Positions 25,320 through 34,127 of a stretch of 64,000 nucleotides of DNA are shown here, piece after piece. The stretch lies in contig NZ_SUNI01000004.1 of assembly GCF_005048225.1 (NCBI RefSeq), positions 186,001-250,000 on the forward strand, given 5' to 3'. Below the pieces are notes generated by a model that saw nothing but the letters and a program-made list of their open reading frames with translations, did not search any database and had not been told where the DNA came from. The DNA comes from Paracoccus gahaiensis (GTDB lineage Bacteria; Pseudomonadota; Alphaproteobacteria; Rhodobacterales; Rhodobacteraceae). A program made the position numbers and the translations under genes. Each line of letters begins with the position of its first letter. Position 1 is the stretch's first letter.

Positions 25320-27521
25320 ATGAGCCACGTCCCCGTCTTCTTCCCCCCCGGCGCCCGCATCGCGGTGCTGACCTGCGAGCCCGTGGGCGTGCTGGACTAT
25401 CTGGCGCCCGAGGGCGGCGTGCGGCAGGGCCAGCTGGTGCTGGTGCCTCTGGGCCCGCGCCGGGTGCTGGGGCTGGTCTGGGCCGAGGGCACGGGCGATT
25501 TCGACCTGGCCAAGCTGCGCGCGGTGTCGAAGGTGCTGGACGCCGAACCCTTCGCGCCCGGCTTCCTGGATTTCCTGACCCGGGCGGCCGAATACACGCT
25601 GACCCCGCTGCCCCTGATGCTGCGCATGGCGACCCGCGCGCCCGACATCGACCAGCCCCCCGCCGCGCGCCGCATCATCGTGCCGGGATCGGGCGTGGTG
25701 CCCCGCGTGACCGAGGCGCGGACCCGCGTGATGGCCGTCATGGCCGAGCATGGCGGGGCGAGCTTCGCGGCATCAGAACTGGCGCAGCTGGCGGGCGTTG
25801 GCAGTTCGGTCGTCAAGGGGCTGGTCGGCACCGGCACCCTGGCCGAGATCGAGGCGCCGCGCGATCTGCCCTATCCCGCGCTGGACCCGGGCCGGCCCGG
25901 CAAGGCGCTGGACGGGGATCAGCAGGCGGCCTCGGACCGGCTGCGGGGCGCGGTGCGGGGCGGGGCCTATGGCACGACCCTGCTGCGTGGCGTCACCGGA
26001 TCGGGCAAGACCGAGGTCTATCTGGAGGCCGTCGCCGAATGCCTGGCGCAGGGACGGCAGGCGCTGGTCCTGCTGCCCGAGATCGCCCTGTCAGCCGAGT
26101 TCCTGGACCGCGTCGAGGCGCGGTTCGGCGCGCGGCCCGGCGAATGGCACAGCGGCATCACCCGGACCGAGCGGCGGCGGCTGTGGCACATGGCCGGGCG
26201 GGGGCAGGTGGGGCTGGTCGTCGGCGCGCGCTCGGCGCTGTTCCTGCCCTTCCGCGATCTGGGGCTGATCGTCGTCGACGAGGAACATGACGGCAGCTAC
26301 AAGCAGGAGGATGTCGTCTATTACTCGGCCCGCGACATGGCGGTGCTGCGGGCCTCGATCGCGCGGGCGCAGGTGGTGCTGGCCTCGGCCACGCCATCCC
26401 TGGAAAGCTGGGTGAACGCGGCTGCGGGCAAATATGCGCGGCTGGACCTGCGGTCGCGCTATGGCGAGGCGGATCTGCCGCAGATGGCCGCCATCGACCT
26501 GCGCGCCGAAGCCATGGAGTCGGGGCGCTGGATCTCTCCGACCCTGGCGGCTGCGGTGACGGCGCGGCTGGAGAAGGGCGAGCAGTCGCTGATCTTCCTC
26601 AACCGGCGCGGCTTCGCCCCGGTGACGGTCTGCCGGGCCTGCGGCGAGCAGATCGCCTGCCATCAATGCGATGCGCGCATGGTCGAGCACCGCTTTCAGA
26701 ACCGCCTGGTCTGTCACCAATGCGGCGAGACGCGGCCCATTCCCACCGCCTGCCCCTCCTGCGGGGTCGAGGGGAAGCTGGCCCCCATCGGTCCCGGCGT
26801 CGAGCGCATCGCCGAAGAGGTCGCCGCCCGCTTTCCCGAGGCCAAGGCGACGGTGCTGTCCTCGGACCTGTTCCATTCGGCCCGGGCGCTGAAGGAGACG
26901 ATCGCCGAGATTTCCGAGGGCGATACCGACATCATCATCGGCACCCAGATCGTGGCCAAGGGGCACAATTTCCCGCGCCTGACGCTGGTCGGCGTGGTCG
27001 ATGCCGATCTGGGCCTGCAGGGCGCCGACCTGCGCGCGGCCGAGCGCAGCTTTCAGCTGATGCGGCAGGTGGCGGGGCGGGCGGGGCGCATCTCGGGCGC
27101 GGCGCCGGGGGTGGCACTGCTGCAGACCCACCAGCCCGACCATGCGGTGATCCGTGCGATCCTGTCGGGGCAGGACGAGGCCTTCTGGGATGCCGAGGCC
27201 GCGGGGCGGCAGGCGGCGGGCATGCCCCCCTATGGCCGTCTGGCGGGGATCATCCTGTCGCATCCCGATCTGGACGTGGTCAGCGACTTCGCCCGCCATC
27301 TGGCCGGGCTGGCCGCCCCCCTGGCCGAGGTCGGGGCCGAGCTGTGGGGGCCCGCCCCCGCGCCCATCGCCCGGGTGCGCGGGCGGCACCGGATGCGCAT
27401 GCTGATCCGCGCGCCGCGCCAGGCGCCGTTGCAGGCGGCGATCTCGGACTGGCTGCGGGGCGTCAGATTGCCCGCGAACCTGCGGCTGTCGGTCGACATC
27501 GATCCGCAGAGCTTCCTGTAA
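25320..27521 (+). CDS. priA: Primosomal replication protein N' (helicase PriA)
   Basis: 3'-5' DNA helicase that restarts collapsed forks; 733 residues. An N-terminal 3'-DNA-end binding domain (1-105) precedes the helicase core with Walker [12 protein letters not shown] (224-234), Walker [15 protein letters not shown], and the zinc-binding insert with eight cysteines ([14 protein letters not shown], then CHQCGE and CPSC). The C-terminal motor lobe has [20 protein letters not shown] and RQVAGRAGR. The ATG follows the divergent transaldolase region; longer in-frame sequence upstream is antisense to that gene. A GATATTT repeat follows the stop. Confidence 0.96.
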   Translation: MSHVPVFFPPGARIAVLTCEPVGVLDYLAPEGGVRQGQLVLVPLGPRRVLGLVWAEGTGDFDLAKLRAVSKVLDAEPFAPGFLDFLTRAAEYTLTPLPLMLRMATRAPDIDQPPAARRIIVPGSGVVPRVTEARTRVMAVMAEHGGASFAASELAQLAGVGSSVVKGLVGTGTLAEIEAPRDLPYPALDPGRPGKALDGDQQAASDRLRGAVRGGAYGTTLLRGVTGSGKTEVYLEAVAECLAQGRQALVLLPEIALSAEFLDRVEARFGARPGEWHSGITRTERRRLWHMAGRGQVGLVVGARSALFLPFRDLGLIVVDEEHDGSYKQEDVVYYSARDMAVLRASIARAQVVLASATPSLESWVNAAAGKYARLDLRSRYGEADLPQMAAIDLRAEAMESGRWISPTLAAAVTARLEKGEQSLIFLNRRGFAPVTVCRACGEQIACHQCDARMVEHRFQNRLVCHQCGETRPIPTACPSCGVEGKLAPIGPGVERIAEEVAARFPEAKATVLSSDLFHSARALKETIAEISEGDTDIIIGTQIVAKGHNFPRLTLVGVVDADLGLQGADLRAAERSFQLMRQVAGRAGRISGAAPGVALLQTHQPDHAVIRAILSGQDEAFWDAEAAGRQAAGMPPYGRLAGIILSHPDLDVVSDFARHLAGLAAPLAEVGAELWGPAPAPIARVRGRHRMRMLIRAPRQAPLQAAISDWLRGVRLPANLRLSVDIDPQSFL

Positions 27522-27530
27522 GGGGCAGGC

Positions 27531-27582
27531 AGGGGGCATCCTGCCCCCTGACCCCCGGGGGATATTTCAGCCAAGATGAAGG
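27531..27582 (+). repeat. GATATTT repeat, copy 4 (plus orientation)
   Basis: AGGGGGCATCCTGCCCCCTG hairpin, then CCCCCGGGGGATATTTCAG and CCAAGATGAAGG: the clearest CCAAGATGAAGG tail. It is between the convergent priA and transglycosylase genes. Confidence 0.85.
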
Positions 27583-27588
27583 CGAGCC

Positions 27589-28533
27589 TCAGTTCTTCAG
27601 CACGATGCAGCGTCCGCCCAGGCTTTGGAACCGGGTGCAGAAGCGGGCGGCCTCGGTCCGGGTCGGATAGCCGACCTGGGCGGTATAGACCGCGCGGGTC
27701 ATGCCGTTCATGCGCTTGCGGACATAGCCCACGCGCGCGCCGTCATCGAGGATCGGGCGCAGGGTGCGGTTCAGCCGCGCGACCTGCTGGGCCGCGCCCG
27801 ACTGGCTGGGATGGCTGGCCACGATCACGCCCCAGGGCATGGCCGGGGGCTGGGTGGTGAATTCGCGCAGGGAGCGATCGCCCGCCATCCGCTCGCAGGC
27901 CGGGCGGAAGGGTTGGTCGGGGGCCAGGGCCAGCTTCAGATCATCGGCGGGCGGCGGATTGTCCCGCCAGCGATGGGCGCTGAAGCCGGTGATCGATTCG
28001 ACGTAATCGACCGTCTCGAAGGGCAGGGTCGTAGCCTGGGCGACGAAGCGGGCGGCGCGGTTCTCGCCGCCGTTATAGGCGACGGCGGCCAGGCCGATAT
28101 TGCCGAAGCGGTCGCGCAGCTGGCCCAGATACCAGGCCGACTTGCGGATGGCCTGGGCGGGGTTGAAGGGATCGTCCAGCCGGTACATCTCGGCCGTGCC
28201 GGGCATGAACTGGGCGATGCCCAAGGCGCCTGCGGGGCTGACCGCCGAGGGTTCGAACCGGCTTTCCTTCCACAACAGCCGCGCAAGGAAGGCCGGATCG
28301 AGCGCGTTTTCCGAGGCCGTGCGCTCGATCAGCTTGCAGACATCGGCAGCATAGCTTTGCCGAACCACGCAGTCGCGCCCGTCATCCGTGCAGCGCCGGT
28401 CCTCGGTCTGGCGGGGGGCGGGGCGACCGTCCAGCGCGTCCACGGCGGGACGCGCCGACAGGCCCGGCGCCATCAGGCACGACAGCCCGAGGGCCATCAG
28501 GGCCCCGAGGGTGGTGCGGCGGATCGGGGTCAT
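27589..28533 (-). CDS. Lytic transglycosylase with C-terminal SPOR-like domain
   Basis: A 314-residue exported peptidoglycan lytic transglycosylase. A signal sequence covers 1-27 (ends APGLSARP). The SLT domain (about 65-190) has the catalytic Glu in LLWKESRFEPSAVSPAGALG and the substrate groove IAQFMPGTAEMY, then VAYNGGENRAARF. The last 80 residues (PWGVIVASHPSQ, then AVYTAQVGYPTRTEAARFC) look like a SPOR domain, which binds denuded glycan at the division septum. This places it in wall turnover at the septum. It follows the Lys/Ala-rich gene after 28 bases on the same strand. Confidence 0.87.
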   Translation of the reverse strand: MTPIRRTTLGALMALGLSCLMAPGLSARPAVDALDGRPAPRQTEDRRCTDDGRDCVVRQSYAADVCKLIERTASENALDPAFLARLLWKESRFEPSAVSPAGALGIAQFMPGTAEMYRLDDPFNPAQAIRKSAWYLGQLRDRFGNIGLAAVAYNGGENRAARFVAQATTLPFETVDYVESITGFSAHRWRDNPPPADDLKLALAPDQPFRPACERMAGDRSLREFTTQPPAMPWGVIVASHPSQSGAAQQVARLNRTLRPILDDGARVGYVRKRMNGMTRAVYTAQVGYPTRTEAARFCTRFQSLGGRCIVLKN

Positions 28534-28561
28534 CGCGGGCAACGGGGGCAGGACCGCGGCG

Positions 28562-29476
28562 TCACGTGTCCTGCTGATCCGCCTTGGCCTTGCGGTCCTT
28601 GTCCTTGCCGGGTTTGCCCTTGCCCGGCTTGGCCTTGCCGGCGCCGTCCTTCTTGGCCTTCTGCGTCTCGGCCTTGACCGAGGCGGCGTCCTGGGCCTTG
28701 GTGGCGGCGGCAGCGGCCTTGCGCTCGGCGCGGCGGGCCTCTTTCTCGGCGTCCTTCTGGGCCTGCTTCTCGGCCTTGCGGGCGGCCTTGCGTTCGGCCC
28801 GGGCGGTTTCCTTGTCGGCCAGCTTGGCCTGCTTCTCGGCATCCTTCTGGGCGGCGGCGGCCTTCTGCTTGTCGGCCTTGCGCGCGGTTTTGGCGGCCTC
28901 CTTCTCGGCGGGGGTCGCCGGGGTCTTGGCGGCTTTCGGCGCCTTGACCTTGCTCCGGGCCTGATCGGCGGGCTGGTCGAGTTCGATGGTGCTGTCGCTC
29001 ATGGGCGAGATCCTTGCGGGAGGGGCGGGGGGAAGATCGGTCGCAGCGGTCTCGGGCGGTGTCGCCCGGCGCTTGGGCATGCGATGAGGCTCGGTGCGCA
29101 GGTCGGTCTTGCGCGCCTCGGCCGGCTTGCGACCGGCGGGCTTGCGGGCGATGGTCGCCGCCTTGCGCTTGGCGGCCTGCGCGGCGCGCGCGGGCTTGGC
29201 CGGCGCGGCCGTCGTCCCGGACCCCGCCTGCAGCGGCGAGCGCAGCCCGCGTTCGCGGCGTTCGCCCTGGGCGCGGCGGATGGCGGCGCGCAGGAACTTG
29301 ACGCTGTCAGGATCCTCGGATGTCTCGGCCTGAGCACGGGCCTCGTCCAGGCGGGTGATCAGCGCCAGAAGCGCCTTGTCATCCAGGGCGCCCAAGGCAG
29401 GCTGCCGTCCCTGCTCGACCAGGGCCAGAAGATCCCCGGACAGCGTTTCCTGTTCCCGCTTGGAGTGATTGGGCAT
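28562..29476 (-). CDS. Lys/Ala-rich histone H1-like protein
   Basis: A 304-residue protein of unusual composition. Residues 1-80 form an ordinary folded segment (TLSGDLLALVEQGRQPALGA, then SVKFLRAAIRRAQGERRERG). From about 85 on it is almost only Lys, Ala, Pro, Arg, Glu and Gln, including long KAxK/AEKxA runs that recall AlgP or histone H1-like tails, so nucleic-acid binding is likely. A second in-frame ATG at 29002 (MSDSTIELDQPADQ) has its own good AAGGA eight bases upstream, so a shorter 146-residue basic protein may also be made. No family name can be given. Confidence 0.72.
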   Translation of the reverse strand: MPNHSKREQETLSGDLLALVEQGRQPALGALDDKALLALITRLDEARAQAETSEDPDSVKFLRAAIRRAQGERRERGLRSPLQAGSGTTAAPAKPARAAQAAKRKAATIARKPAGRKPAEARKTDLRTEPHRMPKRRATPPETAATDLPPAPPARISPMSDSTIELDQPADQARSKVKAPKAAKTPATPAEKEAAKTARKADKQKAAAAQKDAEKQAKLADKETARAERKAARKAEKQAQKDAEKEARRAERKAAAAATKAQDAASVKAETQKAKKDGAGKAKPGKGKPGKDKDRKAKADQQDT

Positions 29477-29549
29477 TGCGTGACCTTCGACGTACGGCTG
29501 AACTTTCGGCACGACTTTGCGCAGGATCGCGCCGCTTTGCAATTGGAAA

Positions 29550-29571
29550 GGCCCCGGAAATCTCCGGGGCC
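29550..29571 (-). terminator. Terminator after the L,D-transpeptidase gene
   Basis: Perfect GGCCCCGGA/TCCGGGGCC hairpin, 30 bases beyond the transpeptidase stop; on the minus strand it is followed by CTTTCC, a weak U-tract. Confidence 0.6.
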
Positions 29572-29600
29572 GTGTCCTTGTGGCGCAGATGCCCGCCCCG

Positions 29601-30608
29601 TCAGCGCGCGGGAACGGCGCTTTCGACCGGCGAGACGAAGGGAGTCTCGGGGCTGGCAGTCTGGGCGCTGGTCGTCTGGGGGCTGGCGAAGGGATCGCTG
29701 ACGATGGTCGGCTGGACCGGGCTGGCGGCGGGGGCCGCCGACATGGCCGCATAGGGATCCATGACGGGCTGGCCGACCGACAGGGTCGCGGGCTGTACGG
29801 ATGCCTGCGGCATGGCCTGCATCGCGGATTGCGGCACTGCCTGAACCGTCTCGGCGGCGGCCAGCGCGGGATCGGCGACTGCGGCGGTCTGCGTGGCGGG
29901 CACGACATAGCCCTCGGGCGTCTCGGTCATCGGGCCTTCCAGGCGCAGGCTTTCCTCGGCCGAGCGGACCACGACCTCGGTGCCGGTGGGGATCTCCTCG
30001 AACAGGTCCATGACATCCTGGTTGAACATCCGGATGCACCCCGCCGAGGTCGCCTTGCCGATGGACGAGGGGTCCAGCGTGCCGTGGATGCGGTAATAGG
30101 TGTCGACGCTGCCCTGATAGAGATACAGCGCCCGCGACCCCAAGGGGTTCTGCGTGCCGCCGGGCAGGCCGCCCGCGAACTGGCCGTAGAGCTGCGGTTC
30201 GGACCGCAGCATGTTGTCGGTGGGCCGCCAGCTGGGCCAGGAGGCCTTGCGCGCGATGGTGGCGCGCCCCTCGAAGGTCAGGCCCGCACGGCCCACGGCC
30301 ACGCCATAGCGCATCGCCTGGCCATTCGGCTGGACGTGATACAGCACGCGCGCATAGGGATCGACGACGATCGCCCCCGGCGCCTCGGAGCCGTTATAGG
30401 GCACCAGCTGGCGCGTGTTGCGGTCGTTGAGATAGGCGGCACGGACCGCCGGGATCTGGATCGGTTCGCCCTCGGGCCCGGTATCGACCCGGCCCTGGTA
30501 CATCTCGGGGATCTGGACCGGCTGCTGGGGAGAGGTGGCGGTCTCTTGCGTGGGCGCGCAGGCCGCCAGGCCCAGAGCCAGCGCCGCGAAAAGGGAAGCG
30601 AGGCGCAT
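29601..30608 (-). CDS. L,D-transpeptidase lipoprotein (YkuD domain)
   Basis: A 335-residue periplasmic lipoprotein (signal MRLASLFAALALGLAAC, lipobox LGLAAC, Cys at 17). The YkuD domain at about 85-210 contains the catalytic His/Cys motif: HGTLDPSSIGK and then SAGCIRMFNQDVMDLF. Such enzymes make 3-3 crosslinks in peptidoglycan or attach proteins to it. The C-terminal 110 residues are Pro/Ala/Ser-rich and disordered. ATG 30608 has AAGGAA nine bases upstream and gives a proper lipoprotein signal; ATG 30629 is an alternative. A 429-base gap separates it from the divergent MFS gene. Confidence 0.88.
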   Translation of the reverse strand: MRLASLFAALALGLAACAPTQETATSPQQPVQIPEMYQGRVDTGPEGEPIQIPAVRAAYLNDRNTRQLVPYNGSEAPGAIVVDPYARVLYHVQPNGQAMRYGVAVGRAGLTFEGRATIARKASWPSWRPTDNMLRSEPQLYGQFAGGLPGGTQNPLGSRALYLYQGSVDTYYRIHGTLDPSSIGKATSAGCIRMFNQDVMDLFEEIPTGTEVVVRSAEESLRLEGPMTETPEGYVVPATQTAAVADPALAAAETVQAVPQSAMQAMPQASVQPATLSVGQPVMDPYAAMSAAPAASPVQPTIVSDPFASPQTTSAQTASPETPFVSPVESAVPAR

Positions 30609-31037
30609 CGTTGCATGTTCCTTGTTCATCGCCGGGCCCGTCGGCAGAGACCGACCCGAGGCAGCATCTGTCATCATCCTGCACCACAACCCCCGGGGGC
30701 CGGTGCGGGTCTTGCCCATGTCAATGGGGTCCCCGGAACGCCGGCGTCAACCCCGCGGCGCCGCTCCGCGCGCTCAACCCGCGCTTGTTCTCTGCCTATG
30801 TGGCTTGACGGTCTCAGGTAAATCACCTTTTCGCATTCTCCGAACACCTTGACGTGTGCTTCGGTTGCATCGCGTGCGCGCAAAAACCCCGCTGCCGGGC
30901 GCCATCGGGCAGGGATGGCGCGCCGAGCGGCGGGGGGCACCGCTGCGGGGGCGGATTGCGGCCCGGAACCGCCCGGCCTAGGTTTGGTTCCGTTCCGGAC
31001 GGTCGCTCCGCCCGGTCCCGCTGCAAGAGGCCGCCCC
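30609..31037. other. 429-base intergenic region, no gene seen
   Basis: Divergent region between the transpeptidase and MFS genes. Short open frames on both strands show no family-like sequence. Two TTGACG boxes lie at 30805 and 30849, 44 bases apart, but neither has a convincing -10. Likely holds the promoters of both flanking genes; nothing else is seen. Confidence 0.5.
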
Positions 31038-32711
31038 GTGACCCCACCTTCCCAGACCCTGCCCCCCGACGACACGGCCCGCGCCAGTGCCCGCCCCGGC
31101 GCCCTGGCGCCCTTGGGCTATCGCGATTTCCGCCTGCTCTGGGGGGCGACGCTGGTCTCGAACTTCGGAGGGCTGGTGCAGGCGGTGGGGGCCGCCTGGC
31201 TGATGACGCAGCTGACCGACAGCGCGACGCTGATCGCGCTGGTGCAGGCCTCGAACACGCTGCCGGTGATGCTGCTGGCCATCGCCTCGGGCGCCTTGGC
31301 GGATATCTTCAACCGCCGCTCGCTGCTGATGGCGGCGCTGGTCTTCATGAGCGTCGTGTCGGTGGCGCTGGCGGTCGTCGCCTGGACGGGCGGGCTGACG
31401 CCGTGGCTGCTCTTGGGCTTCACCTTCCTGCTGGGGGCGGGACAGGCGGTCTACAACCCGCCCTGGCAGGCCAGCATGGGCGATCTGGTGGCGCGCAAGG
31501 ACCTGCCGGCGGCGGTCAGCCTGAACTCGGTCGGCTTCAACCTGATGCGCAGCGTGGGACCGGCGGCGGGCGGCCTGATCGTGGCGACCCTGGGCGCTGC
31601 CGCGGCCTTCGCGGTCAATGCGCTCAGCTATCTGCCGCTTCTGGGCGCCATGGCGCGCTGGCGGCCCCGGCTGGCGCCGCGCGTCACCACGCCCGAGCCC
31701 TTCATGGCCGCGATGGGCGCGGGCCTGCGCTATGTCGCGCTGTCACCCAACCTGATGCGGGTGATGCTGCGCGGCGCGCTGTTCGGCTTTGCCGCCATCG
31801 CGGTGCTGGCCCTGCTGCCGCTGGTCGCAAAAAGCCATCCCGAGGGCGGCTCGCTGCTGTTCGGCGGGCTTCTGGGCTGCTACGGCATCGGCGCCATCGC
31901 GGGGGCGCTGCTGAACCCGCGCCTGCGGGCGCGGCTGGACAACGAGCATGTCACGCGCATGGCCTTCCTGGGCTTCGCGCTGGCGGCCCTGGCCCTGGGA
32001 CAGACCGAGTCCGTCTGGCTCCACGCGCTGGCGATGCTGCCGGCGGGGGCTTCCTGGGTGCTGGCCCTGTCGCTGTTCAACGTGACGGTGCAGCTCTCGA
32101 CGCCGCGATGGGTCGTGGCGCGGGCGCTGGCGCTGTACCAGACGGCGACCTTCGGCGGCATGGCGACCGGCGCCTGGATCTGGGGCACGGTCGCCGGCGC
32201 GCAGGGGCTGGAGACGGCGCTGACCCTGGCCGGCCTGGTGCTGATCGCCGGCGCGGGCATCGGGATCTGGCTGCGTGCGCCGGAATTCGGCGCCGTGGAT
32301 CTGGACCCCGTGAACCGCTTCCGCGAACCGGCGCTGCGGCTGGATCTGCGCGGCCGGTCGGGGCCGATCATGGTGATGGTCGATTACCTCGTCGATCAGG
32401 ACGACGTGCCCGAATTCCTGCGCCTGATGCGGTTGCGCCGCAACATCCGCCGCCGCGATGGCGCCCGCAACTGGGCGCTGCTGCGCGATCTGGAACATCC
32501 CGACCAGTGGAGCGAAAGCTATCACATCGCCACATGGGAGGAGTATGTCCGCCACAACCTGCGCCGCACCAAGACCGATGCCGAGGTCGCCGTGGCCCTG
32601 CGCGCGCTGCACCGGGGCGAGGCCGACCCGCTGGTCCACCGCATGATCGAGCGCCACAATGTCGGCCCCCAGGACGACGTCCCCCTGATGGGCAAGATCG
32701 AGATCCCCTGA
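31038..32711 (+). CDS. MFS transporter, EntS/MFS_3 type
   Basis: A 557-residue major facilitator with about 12 hydrophobic helices in residues 25-430 (YRDFRLLWGATLVSNFGGLV to LVLIAGAGIGIWL). The loop 2-3 signature is seen as GALADIFNRRSLLM. The C-terminal 125 residues are soluble and basic, a trait of the MFS_3 group, and resemble an antibiotic-biosynthesis-monooxygenase-like fold (IMVMVDYLVDQDDVPEFLRL and SESYHIATWEEYVRHNLR). Likely an exporter; the substrate is unknown. The start GTG 31038 has AAGAGG seven bases upstream. It is followed by three hairpins in a row. Confidence 0.85.
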   Translation: MTPPSQTLPPDDTARASARPGALAPLGYRDFRLLWGATLVSNFGGLVQAVGAAWLMTQLTDSATLIALVQASNTLPVMLLAIASGALADIFNRRSLLMAALVFMSVVSVALAVVAWTGGLTPWLLLGFTFLLGAGQAVYNPPWQASMGDLVARKDLPAAVSLNSVGFNLMRSVGPAAGGLIVATLGAAAAFAVNALSYLPLLGAMARWRPRLAPRVTTPEPFMAAMGAGLRYVALSPNLMRVMLRGALFGFAAIAVLALLPLVAKSHPEGGSLLFGGLLGCYGIGAIAGALLNPRLRARLDNEHVTRMAFLGFALAALALGQTESVWLHALAMLPAGASWVLALSLFNVTVQLSTPRWVVARALALYQTATFGGMATGAWIWGTVAGAQGLETALTLAGLVLIAGAGIGIWLRAPEFGAVDLDPVNRFREPALRLDLRGRSGPIMVMVDYLVDQDDVPEFLRLMRLRRNIRRRDGARNWALLRDLEHPDQWSESYHIATWEEYVRHNLRRTKTDAEVAVALRALHRGEADPLVHRMIERHNVGPQDDVPLMGKIEIP

Positions 32712-32739
32712 CCGACGGCCGGTCCCGGCCCCCACCGCC

Positions 32740-32782
32740 GCCGGGGGCTGTCTGCCCCCGGCCCGGCGCGACGCGCGCCGGG
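32740..32782 (+). repeat. Two tandem GC-rich hairpins after the MFS gene
   Basis: GCCGGGGGC/GCCCCCGGC with a five-base loop, then CCCGGCGCG/CGCGCCGGG with a three-base loop. The first resembles the hairpin arm of the GATATTT repeat. They precede the terminator at 32795 and repeat copy 5. Confidence 0.7.
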
Positions 32783-32794
32783 CGTTCGACGCTG

Positions 32795-32817
32795 AAAAAG
32801 GTCCGATGGACCTTTTT
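32795..32817 (+). terminator. Rho-independent terminator after the MFS gene
   Basis: AAAAAGGTCC-GAT-GGACCTTTTT, a perfect ten-base stem with T5. Confidence 0.9.
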
Positions 32818-32831
32818 CCGGGCGCGTCTCA

Positions 32832-32862
32832 CCCCCCGAGGATATTTTCGGACCGCTGCAGA
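32832..32862 (+). repeat. GATATTT repeat, copy 5 (plus orientation)
   Basis: C-run, GAGGATATTTTCGGACC and GCTGCAG; shares the GGACCGCTGCAG extension with copy 3. It ends about 15 bases before the IS630 element. Confidence 0.75.
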
Positions 32863-32891
32863 GGTTAGGAGGTTCTTAAAGCATTTCGGTC

Positions 32892-33497
32892 TTAACCTGA
32901 CACATACCCTGCCGCGTGGAAGTAGTTCCAGCACTCCTGGGGCGAGAGCATGCTGCAGATGTCGCCAAGGGCTTTGAACAGGTCCTCGAAGGTTCGTGCG
33001 CCCATTTTTCGAAGATGCGCCTTCAGCTTCGAGAATGCCTGCTCGATAGGGTTCAGGTCGGGGGAATAGGGCGGCAGGTACAGGAACCAGCATTTGGCGG
33101 CGCGGATCGCTTCGGCGGCCTCGACGTTGCGGTGGGTCGCCAGGTTGTCGAGGATGACGACCGTGCCGGGCGTCAGGTCCGGGGCCAGGACATCGCGGAC
33201 ATAGGTCGCGAAGGCGGAGCCATCCATAGCCCCCTTTTTCACCCAGGGCGCGATGAGCCCCTCCGACGTGAGGCCTGCGATGAAGGTCTGCGTGCCCCAG
33301 CCACCGAAAGGCGCGTCCATCCGCAACCGCTGGCCGCGGCAGGCGCGCCCCCGCAGCCGGGTCAGGTTCGTCTTCACGGAGGTTTCGTCAATGAAGACCA
33401 GCCGCTCGGGCTGACGACGCAGGAAGGGAATGCGCCGCTCCTGCCACTCGCGCCGGGCTTGCTTTACGCGGGCGCGGTGCTGTTCGGAGGCCGCCAC
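32892..33497 (-). CDS. IS630 transposase, catalytic part (orfB frame)
   Basis: DDE-superfamily transposase C-terminal part, about 200 residues. Catalytic acidic residues are seen in RLVFIDETSVKTNLTRL (first Asp), GTVVILDNLATHRNVEA (second Asp) and LPPYSPDLNPIEQAFSKLKA (the IS630 DxxE region). This frame is joined to the upstream orfA frame by a -1 shift at the A8 run (33501-33508 on the complement); GTG 33497 alone would give a truncated protein without the DNA-binding domain. The frame is open to the end, so the transposase looks intact if the shift occurs. Confidence 0.88.
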   Translation of the reverse strand: MAASEQHRARVKQARREWQERRIPFLRRQPERLVFIDETSVKTNLTRLRGRACRGQRLRMDAPFGGWGTQTFIAGLTSEGLIAPWVKKGAMDGSAFATYVRDVLAPDLTPGTVVILDNLATHRNVEAAEAIRAAKCWFLYLPPYSPDLNPIEQAFSKLKAHLRKMGARTFEDLFKALGDICSMLSPQECWNYFHAAGYVSG

Positions 33498-33850
33498 CGA
33501 TTTTTTTTATAGGTGAAACCGAGCCGCTTGAGCAGCGCCGCAATCGAGGAGTGATGCACCTTCACGCCCTCGGCCATGGCCAGCGCATCGCGCAGTTCAT
33601 AAAGCGTGATATCCGGATCCTGGGCGACCAGCTCCTCAAGAAAGGCCTGATGCGGCGCAAGCTTTCCGCGCCCGCGTGGCCGCCCTTGCGGCGCAGGCAC
33701 TGCATTCCCGTGCTGCCGGATCGCCCGGGCCCAACGAGACCCCGTCGCAGGCGAGAGCATCAATCGCGCCGCCGCGGCTCGTCCGCTCAAACCCTCTTCG
33801 AGACAAGCCTTGAACCGCGCACGCAGCGCATTCGGTAAAGGTGCTGACAT
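33464..33850 (-). CDS. IS630 transposase, DNA-binding part (orfA)
   Basis: 128-residue N-terminal part with a helix-turn-helix of the homeodomain/winged type (SGRAAAARLMLSPATGSRWA and VKVHHSSIAALLKRLGFTYK). ATG 33850 is preceded by GGGAGGATGG. In frame zero it ends TYKKNRWRPP and a TAA 63 bases after the A8 run. A -1 shift gives TYKKKSVAASEQ, which joins smoothly to the catalytic part and matches the family's usual uninterrupted sequence. Confidence 0.85.
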   Translation of the reverse strand: MSAPLPNALRARFKACLEEGLSGRAAAARLMLSPATGSRWARAIRQHGNAVPAPQGRPRGRGKLAPHQAFLEELVAQDPDITLYELRDALAMAEGVKVHHSSIAALLKRLGFTYKKNRWRPPNSTAPA

Positions 33851-33982
33851 GATCCATCCTCCCAGAAAAAATGAATCACAAGAAGACCCCTTTGGAAATA
33901 CCATGATCCCGGGTTTTGCAGAAACGCTCTAACCTTTCGCGGCTATCCAGGGCTCACGGTACAGGCGGGGACGCCGATGACC

Positions 33983-34048
33983 GTGACCGAAGCAGGCACC
34001 CTGCCTGACGCTGGAGCGATCCCCGGCAGGCAGGGTGATCCGGGTCAC
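33983..34048. other. Strong two-step stem-loop between IS630 and nadE
   Basis: CACCCTGCCTG (33997-34007) pairs perfectly with CAGGCAGGGTG (34027-34037); outside it GTGACC (33983) pairs with GGTCAC (34043). No U-tract, and no known riboswitch or RNA family recognised. It lies past the nadE 3' end, so it may be an mRNA end structure or a leftover of an element. Confidence 0.5.
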
Positions 34049-34068
34049 CACTTTCCGGCTCCTGCATT

Positions 34069-34120
34069 GGTCCGCAAATATCCCGGGGGGAGTCCGCAGG
34101 ACGGGGGGCAGCGCCCCCCG
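34069..34120 (-). repeat. GATATTT repeat, copy 6 (minus orientation)
   Basis: On the minus strand: GGGGGGCGCTGCCCCCC, GTCCTGCGGACT, CCCCCCGGGATATTTGCGGA. It sits eight bases past the nadE stop. Its GTCCTGCGGACT spacer is shared with copy 8. Confidence 0.85.
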
Positions 34121-34127
34121 GCGGCGC

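Larger units (their letters stand above)
32879..33929 (-). mobile_element. IS630-family insertion sequence, about 1.05 kb
   Basis: Two-frame transposase bounded by imperfect inverted ends: AAGCATTTCGGT at the left and, on the opposite strand, GAGCGTTTCTGC at the right, flanked by TA on both sides (32877-32878 and 33930-33931), the target duplicated by IS630 elements. Length and gene plan fit the family. The element is inserted beside repeat copy 5, between the MFS and nadE genes. Confidence 0.85.

Noticed and set aside
28250..28262. GGTTCGAACC, tRNA T-loop-like
   Set aside because: Lies inside the lytic transglycosylase gene; no acceptor, D or anticodon stems fit around it.
33983..34048. Riboswitch for nadE
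   Set aside because: It is beyond the 3' end of nadE, not in its leader, and matches no class I recognise.
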